A stretch of 64,000 nt of DNA from CALKGK01 sp964649515 (GTDB lineage: Bacteria; Bacteroidota; Bacteroidia; Flavobacteriales_D; Sanyastnellaceae), in assembly GCA_964649515.1 (NCBI GenBank), contig CAZYPV010000002.1:1-64000 (forward strand), in the 5' to 3' direction. This document shows, in pieces, positions 17,430 through 26,252 of this stretch. The translations under genes were made by a program, and so were the position numbers. The notes beneath the pieces were generated by a model. That model was not told the DNA's origin. It saw nothing but the letters and a program-made list of their open reading frames with translations, and ran no database searches. Each line of letters starts with the position of its first letter. Positions within the stretch are counted from its first letter, which is position 1.

Positions 17430-18473
17430 ATGGACTTGAATATCCCACTTCTTAGAGAAATATGTGAAACCCCCGGTGCACCTGGCTTTGAAGAACCCAT
17501 CAGGAAAGTAGTTTTGCGTGAAATCCAAGGATTGGTTGATCACATTGAAGTGGACAACCTTGGGAACGTCATTGCCTTGAAGAAGGGCAAAGACTCAAAG
17601 AAAGCCATGATTGGGGCACACATGGATGAAATTGGCTTCATCGTAACCCACATTGATGATCAAGGATTTGCTCGATTCCACACCTTGGGCGGGTTCGACC
17701 CCAAAACACTGACCGCACAACGCGTTATTGTTCATGGAAAAAAGGATCTTATTGGGGTGATGGGAAGTAAGCCCATTCACATCATGAAACCCGAAGAACG
17801 CAACAAAGCACCCAAAATCAGTGATTATTTCATCGATTTTGGAATGGGTAAGGAAGAAGTGGAAAAGTACATTCAAATTGGGGACCCCATCACTCGAGAG
17901 CGCGGGCTCATTGAAATGGGCGACTGTGTGAATTGCAAATCCATAGACAATCGAATTTCCGTGTACATCCTCATTGAAACCCTTCGCCAGCTCGAAACAC
18001 CTGCTTGCGACACCTACGCGGTATTTACCGTTCAAGAAGAAGTGGGCATTCGAGGAGCCAACGTGAGCAGCATGAAAATCCAGCCTGATTATGGATTTGG
18101 ACTGGACACCACCATTGCCTTTGACACACCCGGAGCATCAAAGCATGAGCGGGTAACCAGCTTGGGGGAAGGCACCGCCATCAAAATCATGGACGCCCGC
18201 ACTATTTGTGACCCTCGAATGGTGAGATTCATGAAAGAACGTGCAGAAAAACACCAAATCCCATGGCAAGCAGAAATACTTACCGCTGGAGGAACCGACA
18301 CCTCAGGGATTCAACAAATGACCCCCGGAGGAAGCATTGCAGGAGCAGTAAGCATTCCAACGAGGCACATTCACAGTGTTATTGAAATGGCCAATAAAAA
18401 AGACATCATCAACAGCATTCAGCTTTTGAAGGCTTGCCTTGAGGAGCTGGACGAATTCAATCACCAACGTTAG
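17430..18473 (+). CDS. M42-family metallopeptidase (FrvX/PepA-like)
   Basis: This 347-residue cytoplasmic aminopeptidase or endoglucanase-like enzyme has ETPGAPGFEE at the start, IGAHMDEIGFIV (first metal His), NCKSIDNRISVY (bridging Asp), TVQEEVGIRGA (catalytic and metal Glu), GLDTTIAFDTPG and GGTDTSGIQ, and ends with IPTRHIHSVIEM (last metal His). All expected di-zinc ligands are present. M42 enzymes form dodecameric tetrahedral particles that trim short peptides. It follows the cyclase-like gene by 102 bp; GTAATTTG at about 17404 is only an imperfect promoter match. Confidence 0.9.
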   Translation: MDLNIPLLREICETPGAPGFEEPIRKVVLREIQGLVDHIEVDNLGNVIALKKGKDSKKAMIGAHMDEIGFIVTHIDDQGFARFHTLGGFDPKTLTAQRVIVHGKKDLIGVMGSKPIHIMKPEERNKAPKISDYFIDFGMGKEEVEKYIQIGDPITRERGLIEMGDCVNCKSIDNRISVYILIETLRQLETPACDTYAVFTVQEEVGIRGANVSSMKIQPDYGFGLDTTIAFDTPGASKHERVTSLGEGTAIKIMDARTICDPRMVRFMKERAEKHQIPWQAEILTAGGTDTSGIQQMTPGGSIAGAVSIPTRHIHSVIEMANKKDIINSIQLLKACLEELDEFNHQR

Positions 18474-18514
18474 TCACTCACTTGTTTTCACCTTAAACGA
18501 AAATTGAACTCCAA

Positions 18515-20587
18515 ATGTGTAAGCTCACCCCATTACACATCTTTTTATTGATCGTATTGCTTCTGAGTGAAGTGAGCATCTGTGTGTCCCAAAATGCACT
18601 TGAGCAAGCTTATCCTAAAAAATGGCTTTTAGAAAGCAAGAAGGCCAACAACCAAGGGAAACACCAACAATCCTTGCGGTATGCTGACTCCGCATTAAAT
18701 TTCCTCGATCAACTCGATGACCAAGAGCAGTATGAACTCTTTTTTTACCGAGGAAAATCACTGCGGTATTTGGATCAAAACATCAAAGCCATTCAATCGT
18801 TTTCGAGAGGATTGGACAAAGCGAGTACCCGAGATGAAAGGGCACGCGCCTACTTTGAACTTGGAGAACTGTACTTCGATGAAAAAAGTTTGGACATTGC
18901 TTTACAGCAGTACGAAGAAGCCCTGAAGCTTTATTTGGAAAGCGACCAAGAGAAGGAAGTACGAAAAGCCCAATTCAAAACGGGGATTGTTCACTCCCAA
19001 CTTCGTCATCCCGATGAGGCCATTAGTTTGTTTCAAACCGTGCTCAGCAAGGGGAAGGATGACCTTGTTCAAAGCGCGCTTTGCCATGATGAACTTGGGA
19101 AAATTTATTACCATGAAGCCGCCTTTGACTCCTCCATTGCCCACTACCACGAAGCCAACACCATCTACCGTAAGTTGAACTTCACCAGTAGTTTGGCCAA
19201 CAATCTTGGAGAAATTGCCCTCATTGAAGCCATGCGAGATCAACACGCGGCAGCCATCGCAAATTGGAACGAAGCCGCGGAACTGCATCTCAAAAACAAA
19301 GACCAACAAGGAGCCGCACTTGCTTATACCGAGCTATCTCGGGCTTATGCCGCTTTGGAAGAATGGAGAAACGCCGTTCGAATGCAACGAAAAGCGCTGG
19401 ACCATATTCCTTCAGGACAAGTAGAACAAATCGCCCACCTTCAAATTGATTTGGCCAAACTTTTGGAGAAATCAGGAGAAATGGGCGCTGCTGAGCTCGC
19501 TTATTATGATGCCTTTACCTATGCCAAGCACCATGGCTTGAACAGACTCATGGAAAAAAGTTTGAGATATGAGCTCGAATTTCTTGAGAAGAAAGGAAAC
19601 CTTCCCGGTGCCCTGCTCGCGCTGAAAAAAGCCGACAGCCTCGCACACATCAATGCACAACAACAAATATCGGCGCTGAAACGCTCTTTGAACGAACAGA
19701 AAATCAGTACGGAAACCTACTTAAGAGAAAGTTCAGATACCCGTACGCAAGACGAAAACAAAAGTGATCGGCAGTTTTGGAACATCATCGTCATTGGTAT
19801 TGTCTGCTTCGTGATCATCATCGGTTTGCTCTACCGCGAGTTCTCTCAAAAACAAAAACTGAGTAAAGTGCTCGAGTGGAAGGTATATAAACGTACACGT
19901 GAACTGCGTAAAGCGAACAAAGAACTCAACACCTACATCTACAAATCTTCCCACGATCTTCGAACCCCCCTCACCAGTATCAAATCCTTGTTGCGCCTTT
20001 TGGACAAGGAAGATCACAACGCAGTGAGCAAGAAGTATCTCGGGTTGATTGCTGCCTGTTCAGAGCAGATGGATGGGATTTTGGTGAACCTTTCGCGAGC
20101 GGTGGATTACAAGAAAGTGGACATCAAAATCGAACAGATTGATTTCAACAAGCTCAAATTTGACCTAGAAAACAAAGAATTGATGGGCAAAGACGAGCTT
20201 CAACTTACCTGGGAAATTCAGGAACTCGTTCCTTTCTACAGCGATTTTAAACTCCTGAAAGTCATCTTAAACAGAACCATCGCCAATGCCATCGATTACC
20301 GCAAAGGCACTTCAGAAGATTACTGTAAAGTGAGCATTTATACCGATGAGCAAGGAGCCACCGTTAAAATTGAAGACAATGGTTTGGGCATCCCTGAAAA
20401 AGTGCGCGACCGTGTTTTTGAAATGTTTGTGAAAGGAACCAACAAATCAAAGGGGGCAGGTTTGGGACTTTATCTCGTTAAAATTGCCAGCGAAAAACTA
20501 CGGGGAAAGATCAACCTAGAAAGCTTCCCAAATAAAGGAGCCACTCTTATCTTCCGTTTGCCCAACTTACAAGAAACAAAGGATTAA
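18515..20587 (+). CDS. TPR-repeat sensor histidine kinase
   Basis: This 690-residue protein starts with a signal peptide or first helix (1-25, then QNALEQ). About ten tetratricopeptide repeats fill about 35-400 and should lie in the periplasm. Then comes a membrane helix at about 425-447 (FWNIIVIGIVCFVIII), a short coiled linker, a HisKA domain with phospho-acceptor His480 in SSHDLRTPLTS, and an HATPase domain (ILNRTIANAIDYRKG, IEDNGLGIPEKVRD, KGAGLGLYLVK). No response regulator is adjacent; the single receiver protein at 24059-24466 is a possible but unproved partner. It converges on pheS, and the two stop codons share the palindrome TTAA. Confidence 0.9.
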   Translation: MCKLTPLHIFLLIVLLLSEVSICVSQNALEQAYPKKWLLESKKANNQGKHQQSLRYADSALNFLDQLDDQEQYELFFYRGKSLRYLDQNIKAIQSFSRGLDKASTRDERARAYFELGELYFDEKSLDIALQQYEEALKLYLESDQEKEVRKAQFKTGIVHSQLRHPDEAISLFQTVLSKGKDDLVQSALCHDELGKIYYHEAAFDSSIAHYHEANTIYRKLNFTSSLANNLGEIALIEAMRDQHAAAIANWNEAAELHLKNKDQQGAALAYTELSRAYAALEEWRNAVRMQRKALDHIPSGQVEQIAHLQIDLAKLLEKSGEMGAAELAYYDAFTYAKHHGLNRLMEKSLRYELEFLEKKGNLPGALLALKKADSLAHINAQQQISALKRSLNEQKISTETYLRESSDTRTQDENKSDRQFWNIIVIGIVCFVIIIGLLYREFSQKQKLSKVLEWKVYKRTRELRKANKELNTYIYKSSHDLRTPLTSIKSLLRLLDKEDHNAVSKKYLGLIAACSEQMDGILVNLSRAVDYKKVDIKIEQIDFNKLKFDLENKELMGKDELQLTWEIQELVPFYSDFKLLKVILNRTIANAIDYRKGTSEDYCKVSIYTDEQGATVKIEDNGLGIPEKVRDRVFEMFVKGTNKSKGAGLGLYLVKIASEKLRGKINLESFPNKGATLIFRLPNLQETKD

Positions 20588-21606
20588 AAAGCGCTACTGA
20601 ACTGCTTGAGGAAACGCGCGTCGTTCTCAAAAAAGTGACGGAGGTCGCCAATTTGATGACGGAGCATCGCAATTCTTTCGATTCCCATTCCGAAGGCATA
20701 GCCTGAATAAACCTCTGGATCAATTCCTGACGCTTTAAGCACATTCGGATCGACCATACCACAACCCAAGATTTCTAACCATCCTGTCCCTTTCGTGATG
20801 CGGTAATCCACTTCCGTCTTCAAACCCCAATAAACATCCACCTCGGCACTAGGCTCGGTGAAAGGGAAGTAACTTGGACGGAGCCGAATTTTTGCATCTT
20901 CTCCAAAAAACTCTTTCGCAAAATAGAGCAGGGTTTGTTTCAAATCGGCAAAAGAAACATTCTTATCGATGTACAAGCCTTCAATTTGATGAAAGATGCA
21001 GTGCGCTCGTGCCGAAATGGCTTCGTTTCGAAATACACGCCCTGGCATCACAATTCTCAATGGTGGCTCTTGAGTTTCCATGGCTCTCACCTGAACAGAA
21101 GAGGTATGGGTTCGCAACATGAGGTCGGGATCCTTTTCCACAAAAAAGGTATCCTGCATGTCGCGAGCTGGATGTTCTGGTGGAAAATTCAATCCTGAAA
21201 ATACGTGCCAATCGTCTTCAATTTCAGGACCCTCCGCCACGGTGAAGCCAATGCGATTGAAGATATCGAGAATGTCTCTTCTCACAACCGAGATAGGATG
21301 ACGAGAACCCAAAGGTACTCCTCCGTCTGGCCGGGTAAGATCCTGCTTTGGACCGTCTTGGTCTTCGGCATTATCGAGTGCCTCCTTTGCCGCTTGGAGT
21401 TTGTTTTCAATTGCAGACTTCAGTTCATTGAGGGCCATTCCCACAGAACGTTTTTCCTCACCGGGGACCGCTTTGAATTCTTCTCTCAAGTCTTTCAACA
21501 CGCCTTGTCTGCCTAAAAACTCAATTCGAAGCGCTTCCAACTCTTCTGCTGATGAGATGCTTTTGCTCTCTACGGTGGCCTTTAAAGCCGCAATTTTTTC
21601 AATCAT
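20584..21606 (-). CDS. pheS: Phenylalanine--tRNA ligase alpha subunit
   Basis: The 340-residue catalytic subunit of the PheS2-PheT2 synthetase has an N-terminal coiled coil (about 1-85), then class II motifs: GSRHPISVVRRDI, FRNEAISARAHCIFHQIEGLYID, RLRPSYFPFTEPSAEVDVYW and the glycine-rich GMGIERIAMLRHQI near the C terminus. The start is the ATG at 21606, 1 bp after the stop of the upstream cyclophilin gene; the longer frame depends on a TTG inside that gene. pheT is 5 kb away on the other strand, so the two subunits are not co-transcribed here. Confidence 0.96.
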   Translation of the reverse strand: MIEKIAALKATVESKSISSAEELEALRIEFLGRQGVLKDLREEFKAVPGEEKRSVGMALNELKSAIENKLQAAKEALDNAEDQDGPKQDLTRPDGGVPLGSRHPISVVRRDILDIFNRIGFTVAEGPEIEDDWHVFSGLNFPPEHPARDMQDTFFVEKDPDLMLRTHTSSVQVRAMETQEPPLRIVMPGRVFRNEAISARAHCIFHQIEGLYIDKNVSFADLKQTLLYFAKEFFGEDAKIRLRPSYFPFTEPSAEVDVYWGLKTEVDYRITKGTGWLEILGCGMVDPNVLKASGIDPEVYSGYAFGMGIERIAMLRHQIGDLRHFFENDARFLKQFSSAF

Positions 21607-21607
21607 C

Positions 21608-22384
21608 TTAGTTTTCTTCAATCAAGGTCACGGTCATCTGAATGTCTTCCAAGGGACGATCACGTTGCGTTCGAACAGCGGCAATGGAATCCACAATGTT
21701 CAAACCTTCCAACACTTCACCAAATACGGTATATTCTCCGTCCAAGAAAGGCGCTCCTCCTATGGTGCTGTAAGCTTCGAGCTGTTCTGGGGTATAATGA
21801 AACTGGTTTGCGCTATCAAGGCCAATGTTTCGTTTTTGTTCCATTTGAAGCAATTGATTCACTGGAAATGGTCGACCATGAACGATGTAATACTGACTTC
21901 CTGATGACGCTTTTTGGGGATTGACTTGATCGGGTTGCCTTGCAGCAGCGAGCGCTCCTTTCAAATGCAGGAGCGTATCCACAAACTCCGCAGGCACTGT
22001 GTAACCCGGACCACCACCGCCAAGCATTTGTCCGGGAGTTGCCGTTTTTGATTCGGGGTCTCCACCTTGAATCATGAAGTTTTTCATTACTCGGTGGAAC
22101 AAGAGTCCGTCGTAATAGCCTTCTTTGGCCAATTTGATAAAGTTATCTCTGTGTTTCGGTGTTGCATCGTAGAGGAGCACAACGATGTCTCCGAACTTGG
22201 TCGTGATCTTTGCTTTTTGTCCAAGCGGAGTGGGATCCGCCTCGGGCAGTACATCCTTTACCTCTTGTTCAACTTTTTCAACTGCAACCTCTGGCGCATT
22301 TTCTACGTCATTGTTACAAGAACTTGCGCTAGCTAGGAGTATGAAGCTTGCTGCACCGGCAATTAAGAGAAGATATTTATTCAT
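21608..22384 (-). CDS. Cyclophilin-type peptidylprolyl isomerase lipoprotein
   Basis: This 258-residue protein has a lipoprotein signal (Cys23 in SASSCNND), an acidic linker of about 30 residues and a cyclophilin domain (about 57-258). The active-site core FHRVMKNFMIQGGDP is intact, with catalytic Arg and the binding Phe, Met and Gln. A roughly 50-residue insertion after SQYYIVHG (NQLLQMEQKRNI to AYSTIGG) is characteristic of Bacteroidota cyclophilins and precedes the YTVFGEVLEGL segment. It should speed proline isomerisation in exported proteins. The start is ATG 22384; the codon before it is TTG. It probably shares a transcript with pheS, 1 bp away. Confidence 0.9.
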   Translation of the reverse strand: MNKYLLLIAGAASFILLASASSCNNDVENAPEVAVEKVEQEVKDVLPEADPTPLGQKAKITTKFGDIVVLLYDATPKHRDNFIKLAKEGYYDGLLFHRVMKNFMIQGGDPESKTATPGQMLGGGGPGYTVPAEFVDTLLHLKGALAAARQPDQVNPQKASSGSQYYIVHGRPFPVNQLLQMEQKRNIGLDSANQFHYTPEQLEAYSTIGGAPFLDGEYTVFGEVLEGLNIVDSIAAVRTQRDRPLEDIQMTVTLIEEN

Positions 22385-22453
22385 CAATTTTTTTTTGTTC
22401 CTTTGTATTTAGCCCATCACTTGGGAGCACGAAATTAAGAAATTCAGTACACC

Positions 22454-22840
22454 ATGAAAAGAAAAGGTTTAAAGCTTGGTTTTGCATTGTCAATGGCCGT
22501 TTTGATGATTGCAGGGTTGAACTCATGCAAGAAGGAGGAAGAAACCATTGCTACAGTTCAGGTATTGAACACCTTTGGAGCTCCTGTTCCTGGCGCAACG
22601 GTTCGCCTAAAAGGAGAGGGTACAACTGATGGAGATTTTGTTCCGGAGCCACGTTTCGATACTACCCAAGTGACCAACGGTAGCGGGAAGGTATCGTTTA
22701 ACTTCAGCGATTTCTACCAACAAGGTCAAGCCGGTTTTGTGGTGTTGGACATTACGGCAACCAAAGGAAGCTTAGAAGGCTTTGGCATCATCAAAGTTGA
22801 AGAAGAAACCACCAATGAAGAGACGGTTACCATTGAGTAA
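22454..22840 (+). CDS. Small lipoprotein with carboxypeptidase-regulatory-like fold
   Basis: This 128-residue protein has a lipoprotein signal (Cys25 after AGLNS) and a short beta-sandwich: VQVLNTFGAPVPGATVRL, then GSGKVSFNFSDFYQQGQAGFVVLDI. The pattern of a variable first strand, a P-G-A-x-V turn and a T-x-x-x-G-x-V step is that of CarboxypepD_reg or Ig-like surface domains. It ends in an acidic Glu/Thr tail. I do not recognise a specific family. It is probably a cell-envelope protein, convergent with the small gene to its right. Confidence 0.7.
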   Translation: MKRKGLKLGFALSMAVLMIAGLNSCKKEEETIATVQVLNTFGAPVPGATVRLKGEGTTDGDFVPEPRFDTTQVTNGSGKVSFNFSDFYQQGQAGFVVLDITATKGSLEGFGIIKVEEETTNEETVTIE

Positions 22841-22848
22841 CAATCCAA

Positions 22849-23184
22849 TTAAAAGGCGCCTGCAACGTAATTCACTACTGCTTTTCTCATCATCAAGTCT
22901 TGCTCATTCGGCGGAAGCTGAGGCAAATCCTTGACTCTTTTGAAATGAGGCCAATCATCTTCGTCGCGCCCGATGAATTCATAGTACCCATAATCTTGCA
23001 GTAAAGTACAGATGGCGATGTGTAGCAACTCCACTTTCTCGTCTTTTTTAAAGTTTCGGTACCCTTGTCCCAACTCCTGAACACCTATTAAAAAGAGCAC
23101 TGCTTGAAGATCTAAACCTTCCCCAAAGGTCGATTCTACTTTTTTCAAGGTCTCTTGCCACTCTTTTTCAAATTCAAAATCCAT
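22849..23184 (-). CDS. Conserved hypothetical small cytoplasmic protein
   Basis: This 111-residue, acidic, helix-rich protein has no signal peptide. It opens with MDFEFEKEWQETLKKVE and contains FLIGVQELGQGYRNFKKDEKVELLHIAICTLL (pieces: IGVQELGQGYR, ELLHIAICTLL) and DEDDWPHFKRV. This looks like the short uncharacterised proteins found near tRNA synthetase genes in Flavobacteriales, but I assign no function. The start is ATG 23184; the longer frame to 23241 would run through the putative upstream region. It converges on the lipoprotein gene with an 8-bp gap and diverges from the TonB-domain gene by 114 bp. Confidence 0.65.
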   Translation of the reverse strand: MDFEFEKEWQETLKKVESTFGEGLDLQAVLFLIGVQELGQGYRNFKKDEKVELLHIAICTLLQDYGYYEFIGRDEDDWPHFKRVKDLPQLPPNEQDLMMRKAVVNYVAGAF

Positions 23185-23266
23185 CCTAACTACTTTACAA
23201 TGTGTTGTTAATAAAAGCCCCAAATCACTGGTATAACACAAGCTTGATAAGGTACTTTTGATTCAT

Positions 23267-23274
23267 TAACTTTG
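23267..23274 (+). promoter_or_regulatory. TAnnTTTG promoter box of the TonB-domain gene
   Basis: TAACTTTG is an exact consensus match 24 bp before the ATG at 23299. A second exact match, TACTTTTG, lies at 23253-23260. Confidence 0.55.
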
Positions 23275-23298
23275 CAGGCATTAGCCTAACTCATACTC

Positions 23299-24033
23299 AT
23301 GTTGAAGAAAACAGCATTATTTCTATTTTCTCTCACTAGCGTTTCCACCGTTCTTTCTCAGAACAGCCGAGAGCTATTGAGTCCGCAGCTCGACACCACT
23401 TCGGTCGTTAGCCAAGCTCAATACTACCGCGAAGCGCTTGCTCTAGACAATGGCAAATATAAGGCTGAAGTTTTCTTTTTGTCTGGAAAGACCAAAATGA
23501 TTGGTGAATATTTGGACGAAGATCTTAACATCGAAGATGGATTCTTTCAGTTCTTCCATTGGAACGGGAATTTAGAGTCGGAAGGCATGTTTAAGAATGG
23601 ACGAAAAGTGGGTGTTTGGAAACGGTTTGAAGCAGATGGCACGCCAAAAAACGACCGGATCTATCCTCAAGAGACTTTACAAACCTCGCGCAAAGGACAC
23701 GTTGCTGCTCACTTCCCTGGAGGCTATGGAGCACTGATTGACTTCATTTCCGACAAGGTCAATTACCCCGAGCCCGCTCAGATCAAACAGATTGAAGGCA
23801 CCGTGAAGTTGGCGTTTAATATTAATGAGGCGGGAGAAATTCTGGACATTACACTGCTTGAAAGTGCTCACTTCTTTCTCGATCAGGAGGCGATCAAGGC
23901 GGTGCAAGAAATGCCCATTTGGACGCCTGCCAAACTCGGTGGTGAAGCGGTAAGCTCTACTTTCATTTTGCCCATCACCTTTCAGTTCCACGACGGAGCG
24001 CCGAACATTATGGTTGGCATGGGTTTCCAGTAA
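23299..24033 (+). CDS. Exported protein with MORN-like repeat and TonB C-terminal domain
   Basis: This 244-residue protein has a signal peptide (cleavage likely before QNSREL). A segment of about 95 residues includes one MORN-like repeat (FQFFHWNGNLESEGMFKNGRKVGVWKRF, i.e. GMFKNGRKVGVWKRF). A TonB C-terminal domain lies at about 155-235 (IEGTVKLAFNINEAGEI, LDQEAIKAVQEMPIWTPAKLGG). TonB couples the proton-motive force to outer-membrane receptors, but this protein has no N-terminal membrane helix plus Pro-rich linker. It may be a periplasmic or surface TonB-domain protein rather than a true energy transducer. Confidence 0.78.
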   Translation: MLKKTALFLFSLTSVSTVLSQNSRELLSPQLDTTSVVSQAQYYREALALDNGKYKAEVFFLSGKTKMIGEYLDEDLNIEDGFFQFFHWNGNLESEGMFKNGRKVGVWKRFEADGTPKNDRIYPQETLQTSRKGHVAAHFPGGYGALIDFISDKVNYPEPAQIKQIEGTVKLAFNINEAGEILDITLLESAHFFLDQEAIKAVQEMPIWTPAKLGGEAVSSTFILPITFQFHDGAPNIMVGMGFQ

Positions 24034-24058
24034 ATTCAGATTTCTGAAGAAAACCAAG

Positions 24059-24466
24059 TTAGACGCTCTGCCCGAGCTCATCAATGAGCACACTCACCAC
24101 CTCTTTTTTGAGCGGTTTTGCAATGAATCCTTTAACAAGCGGGTGATTTTTTGCGCGGTGATGGTCGTCTGGATTAACCGATGTAGAAATAAGCACAATG
24201 TGCATTTGAGCTATTCTGGCATCGTTTAAGGTACTCAGCGCATCGAGCAATTCCCAACCGTTGAGCTTGGGCATATTGAGATCCAAAAGAAGCGCATCGG
24301 GAAGTTGATCTTGCAACAATAAAGCTTTGATCGTGTTGAGGGCTGAATACCCGTCCCGTTCCGAGCTCACTTCAATGGATGCGGGATGACGTTGAAGAAA
24401 AAAACGATGCAAATACAGCGTCGCTTCATCATCATCAACCAAAAGAATACGGTATTGAACCTCCAT
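24059..24466 (-). CDS. Stand-alone response regulator receiver protein
   Basis: The 135 residues form a single receiver domain: ILLVDDDEATLYL with the acidic pocket, phospho-acceptor Asp62 in LLLDLNMPKLNGWELL, the switch Ser in VLISTSVNPDD and Lys in IAKPLKKE. No output domain follows. Such proteins usually relay phosphate or bind a partner; hybrid-less Bacteroidota use them with histidine kinases of the type at 18515-20587, but no partner is adjacent. The start is ATG 24466; 146 bp upstream to the next gene hold no clear element. Confidence 0.85.
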   Translation of the reverse strand: MEVQYRILLVDDDEATLYLHRFFLQRHPASIEVSSERDGYSALNTIKALLLQDQLPDALLLDLNMPKLNGWELLDALSTLNDARIAQMHIVLISTSVNPDDHHRAKNHPLVKGFIAKPLKKEVVSVLIDELGQSV

Positions 24467-24612
24467 TTTATAGCACGATAGTCGAATAAACTCGAAAAGT
24501 ACAAAATTTAGTGAGTAACATCTTGTTTTTCTTTCGGACTAAATCGTGATCGCAGTATCCAACTCTTGCAAACAAAGTCGGTAGCCCCTCCAAAAGAAAT
24601 ACTTTTTATCCT

Positions 24613-25053
24613 TTACAGCGTGAGCTCAACCGCAGAGCAAGAATTCACGCTAAAAGCCACGATACCCGTCCAGCGTTCCACTCCATTTTCATCCAGCACT
24701 CGATAAGTAAAATTTCTACTCGTTCCACTTCCCAAATCACCGCTCACGCTCAAAGAACCTGCAGCTCCGCAATTGGGTGCTTCATTCCAAAAGAGGGACG
24801 TTGGTGCCTCGCCTACCTCTTGATCGTCCAAGAAAAAATAGAGGGTTTCGGTACCTTCAGTAATGAGTTCAGCGCTGGTTTCTTGAGAGAACCAAAAAAC
24901 CATCTCTCCTTCAAACTTGCAAGAGCCATCGTCTTCAATGGCCTCATTATCGTAATTGGACGCCTCGGGATTGGTACAGCCCTCGTCTTTCGAACAAGCC
25001 ATTAAAAGAAGACTTAAGGACAGGATGGAGAAAAAAGTGAATATTCGTTTCAT
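24613..25053 (-). CDS. Lipoprotein with a GCTxPxAxNYxxxAxxDDGSC motif
   Basis: This 146-residue protein has a lipoprotein signal (acylated Cys20 in LLMACSKD). Directly after it comes GCTNPEASNYDNEAIEDDG followed by SC, a short Cys-bounded acidic motif that I know from many exported marine Bacteroidota proteins, where it resembles a small Ca-binding-like loop. The remaining 95 residues form a beta-rich domain with two further Cys (NCGAAGSLSV and SVNSCSAVEL), perhaps a disulfide. The function is unknown. Confidence 0.72.
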   Translation of the reverse strand: MKRIFTFFSILSLSLLLMACSKDEGCTNPEASNYDNEAIEDDGSCKFEGEMVFWFSQETSAELITEGTETLYFFLDDQEVGEAPTSLFWNEAPNCGAAGSLSVSGDLGSGTSRNFTYRVLDENGVERWTGIVAFSVNSCSAVELTL

Positions 25054-25161
25054 GGTAAGCTCATTCTATAAAAATCAAACACAAGTCTTAGCACTCTAAC
25101 AAATGTGTGACCAAAAATATACTTCTTCGCTCATATTTGGTGTTTCGGAAATCGAGAAAAG

Positions 25162-25193
25162 AAAAAAGCACCTCCCGTGGAAAGTGCTTTTTT
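25162..25193 (-). terminator. Intrinsic terminator downstream of tRNA-Pro
   Basis: A 10-bp perfect stem (25162-25171 with 25184-25193) of six A-T pairs plus GCAC/GTGC. It is followed on the minus strand by T-rich sequence, 19 bp past the tRNA 3' end, and could act in both directions. Confidence 0.75.
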
Positions 25194-25211
25194 AAATGAT
25201 GTTCATTTTTG

Positions 25212-25286
25212 TCGGGATGAGAAGATTCGAACTTCCGGCCCCACGCCCCCCAGACGTGTACTCTAACCTGGCTGAGCTACATCCCG
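25212..25286 (-). tRNA. tRNA-Pro (anticodon GGG)
   Basis: A 75-nt cloverleaf on the minus strand: acceptor CGGGATG pairs with CATCCCG, with discriminator A. The D stem is GCTC/GAGT, the anticodon stem CACGT/GCGTG, and the loop CTGGGGG has anticodon GGG. The T arm is GGAAG/CTTCT with loop TTCGAAT. C1-G72 and the GGG anticodon both fit proline. CCA is not encoded. Confidence 0.95.
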
Positions 25287-25359
25287 ATGGGACAAATATA
25301 AGGGCTATTTTCAATTCTGCTTTCCCTGAAGGAGGAGAATTTCATCTGTGGCTTTCGAA

Positions 25360-26226
25360 TTAGTCTGGGAAAATTCCGCCGTTGCTTTGATCTTCTTCAG
25401 GTATTCTCATGGTAATCAGCGGTAAACGGGTGTGATTCGCCACATCCTCCGCCAAACTTTGTCTGAAAAAATGTGCAAGCCCTCTCCTTCCGTGCGTTTC
25501 CATCGCAAGGAGATCTGCTTTTCTCGAATTGGCAAACTCATGAATTCCCCGCTCTACGGTCATCTCGTTATAAATATTCATGCTGTAATTGTCCAAGTCG
25601 TGATGCTCGGCAAACTCCTTCATCAAACGTTCGCTGTAATCTGTGGCTTCAAAATTTCCGGGAGTGATGACCTTCAACAAATGCACCTCAGGTTTAAAAA
25701 GGTCAATCAATTCTTTTATTTCACCAAAAGCGTTCACCGTTTCTCCATAAAAACTAGAGGCATACACCAGTGTTTTTGGGGCGAAATCTGGATGACGTTC
25801 TTTGACGGTGATGACCGGACACGCAGCCGTTCTCACGATCTTTTCAGCATTTGAGCCCACGAAGAACTCTTTTGCTCCTTTCGCCCCATGAGAACCCATC
25901 ACAATCAAGTCGATGTCGTGCTCTTCTGCCTGCTTTGTAATGGTATCATAAACATTCTCCCACTGCACTACCTCGGCGACGTCCACCCCTTTGAAAAAGT
26001 CTTGAGAAATCAGCTTTTGGTATTCTTGCTTTACCAATTTCATCATAAAAATACCTTCCGCTGTATTGCTCATGGTGGGGTATGGTTCATTGCTCGAGTA
26101 CTGCGGAACTTCTAGCGCATGCAAAAGAAAAACCCGAGCACCCGTTTTCTTCGCAATTTGGGCAGCTACTTCGGCGGCATAATAGGAACATTCTGAAAAA
26201 TCTGTTGGCACCAATATTCTTTTCAT
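25360..26226 (-). CDS. Tandem universal stress protein
   Basis: This 288-residue cytoplasmic protein has two UspA domains (about 1-143 and 150-278). The first has ILVPTDFSECSYYAAEVA, IVMGSHGAKGAKEFFVGSNAEKIVR (pieces MGSHGAKG and VGSNAEKIV) and PVITVKE. The second has the related ETHGRRGLAHFF and SLAEDVANHTRLP. The first copy keeps the G-x2-G-x9-G-S/T-type ATP-binding loop; the second is partly degraded. These proteins bind ATP and act in stress survival; the partner is unknown. A perfect palindrome at 26253-26267 lies 27 bp upstream of the ATG and may be an operator. Confidence 0.9.
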   Translation of the reverse strand: MKRILVPTDFSECSYYAAEVAAQIAKKTGARVFLLHALEVPQYSSNEPYPTMSNTAEGIFMMKLVKQEYQKLISQDFFKGVDVAEVVQWENVYDTITKQAEEHDIDLIVMGSHGAKGAKEFFVGSNAEKIVRTAACPVITVKERHPDFAPKTLVYASSFYGETVNAFGEIKELIDLFKPEVHLLKVITPGNFEATDYSERLMKEFAEHHDLDNYSMNIYNEMTVERGIHEFANSRKADLLAMETHGRRGLAHFFRQSLAEDVANHTRLPLITMRIPEEDQSNGGIFPD

Positions 26227-26252
26227 GGGATCAGTTTTAAGGGTTGATATCT

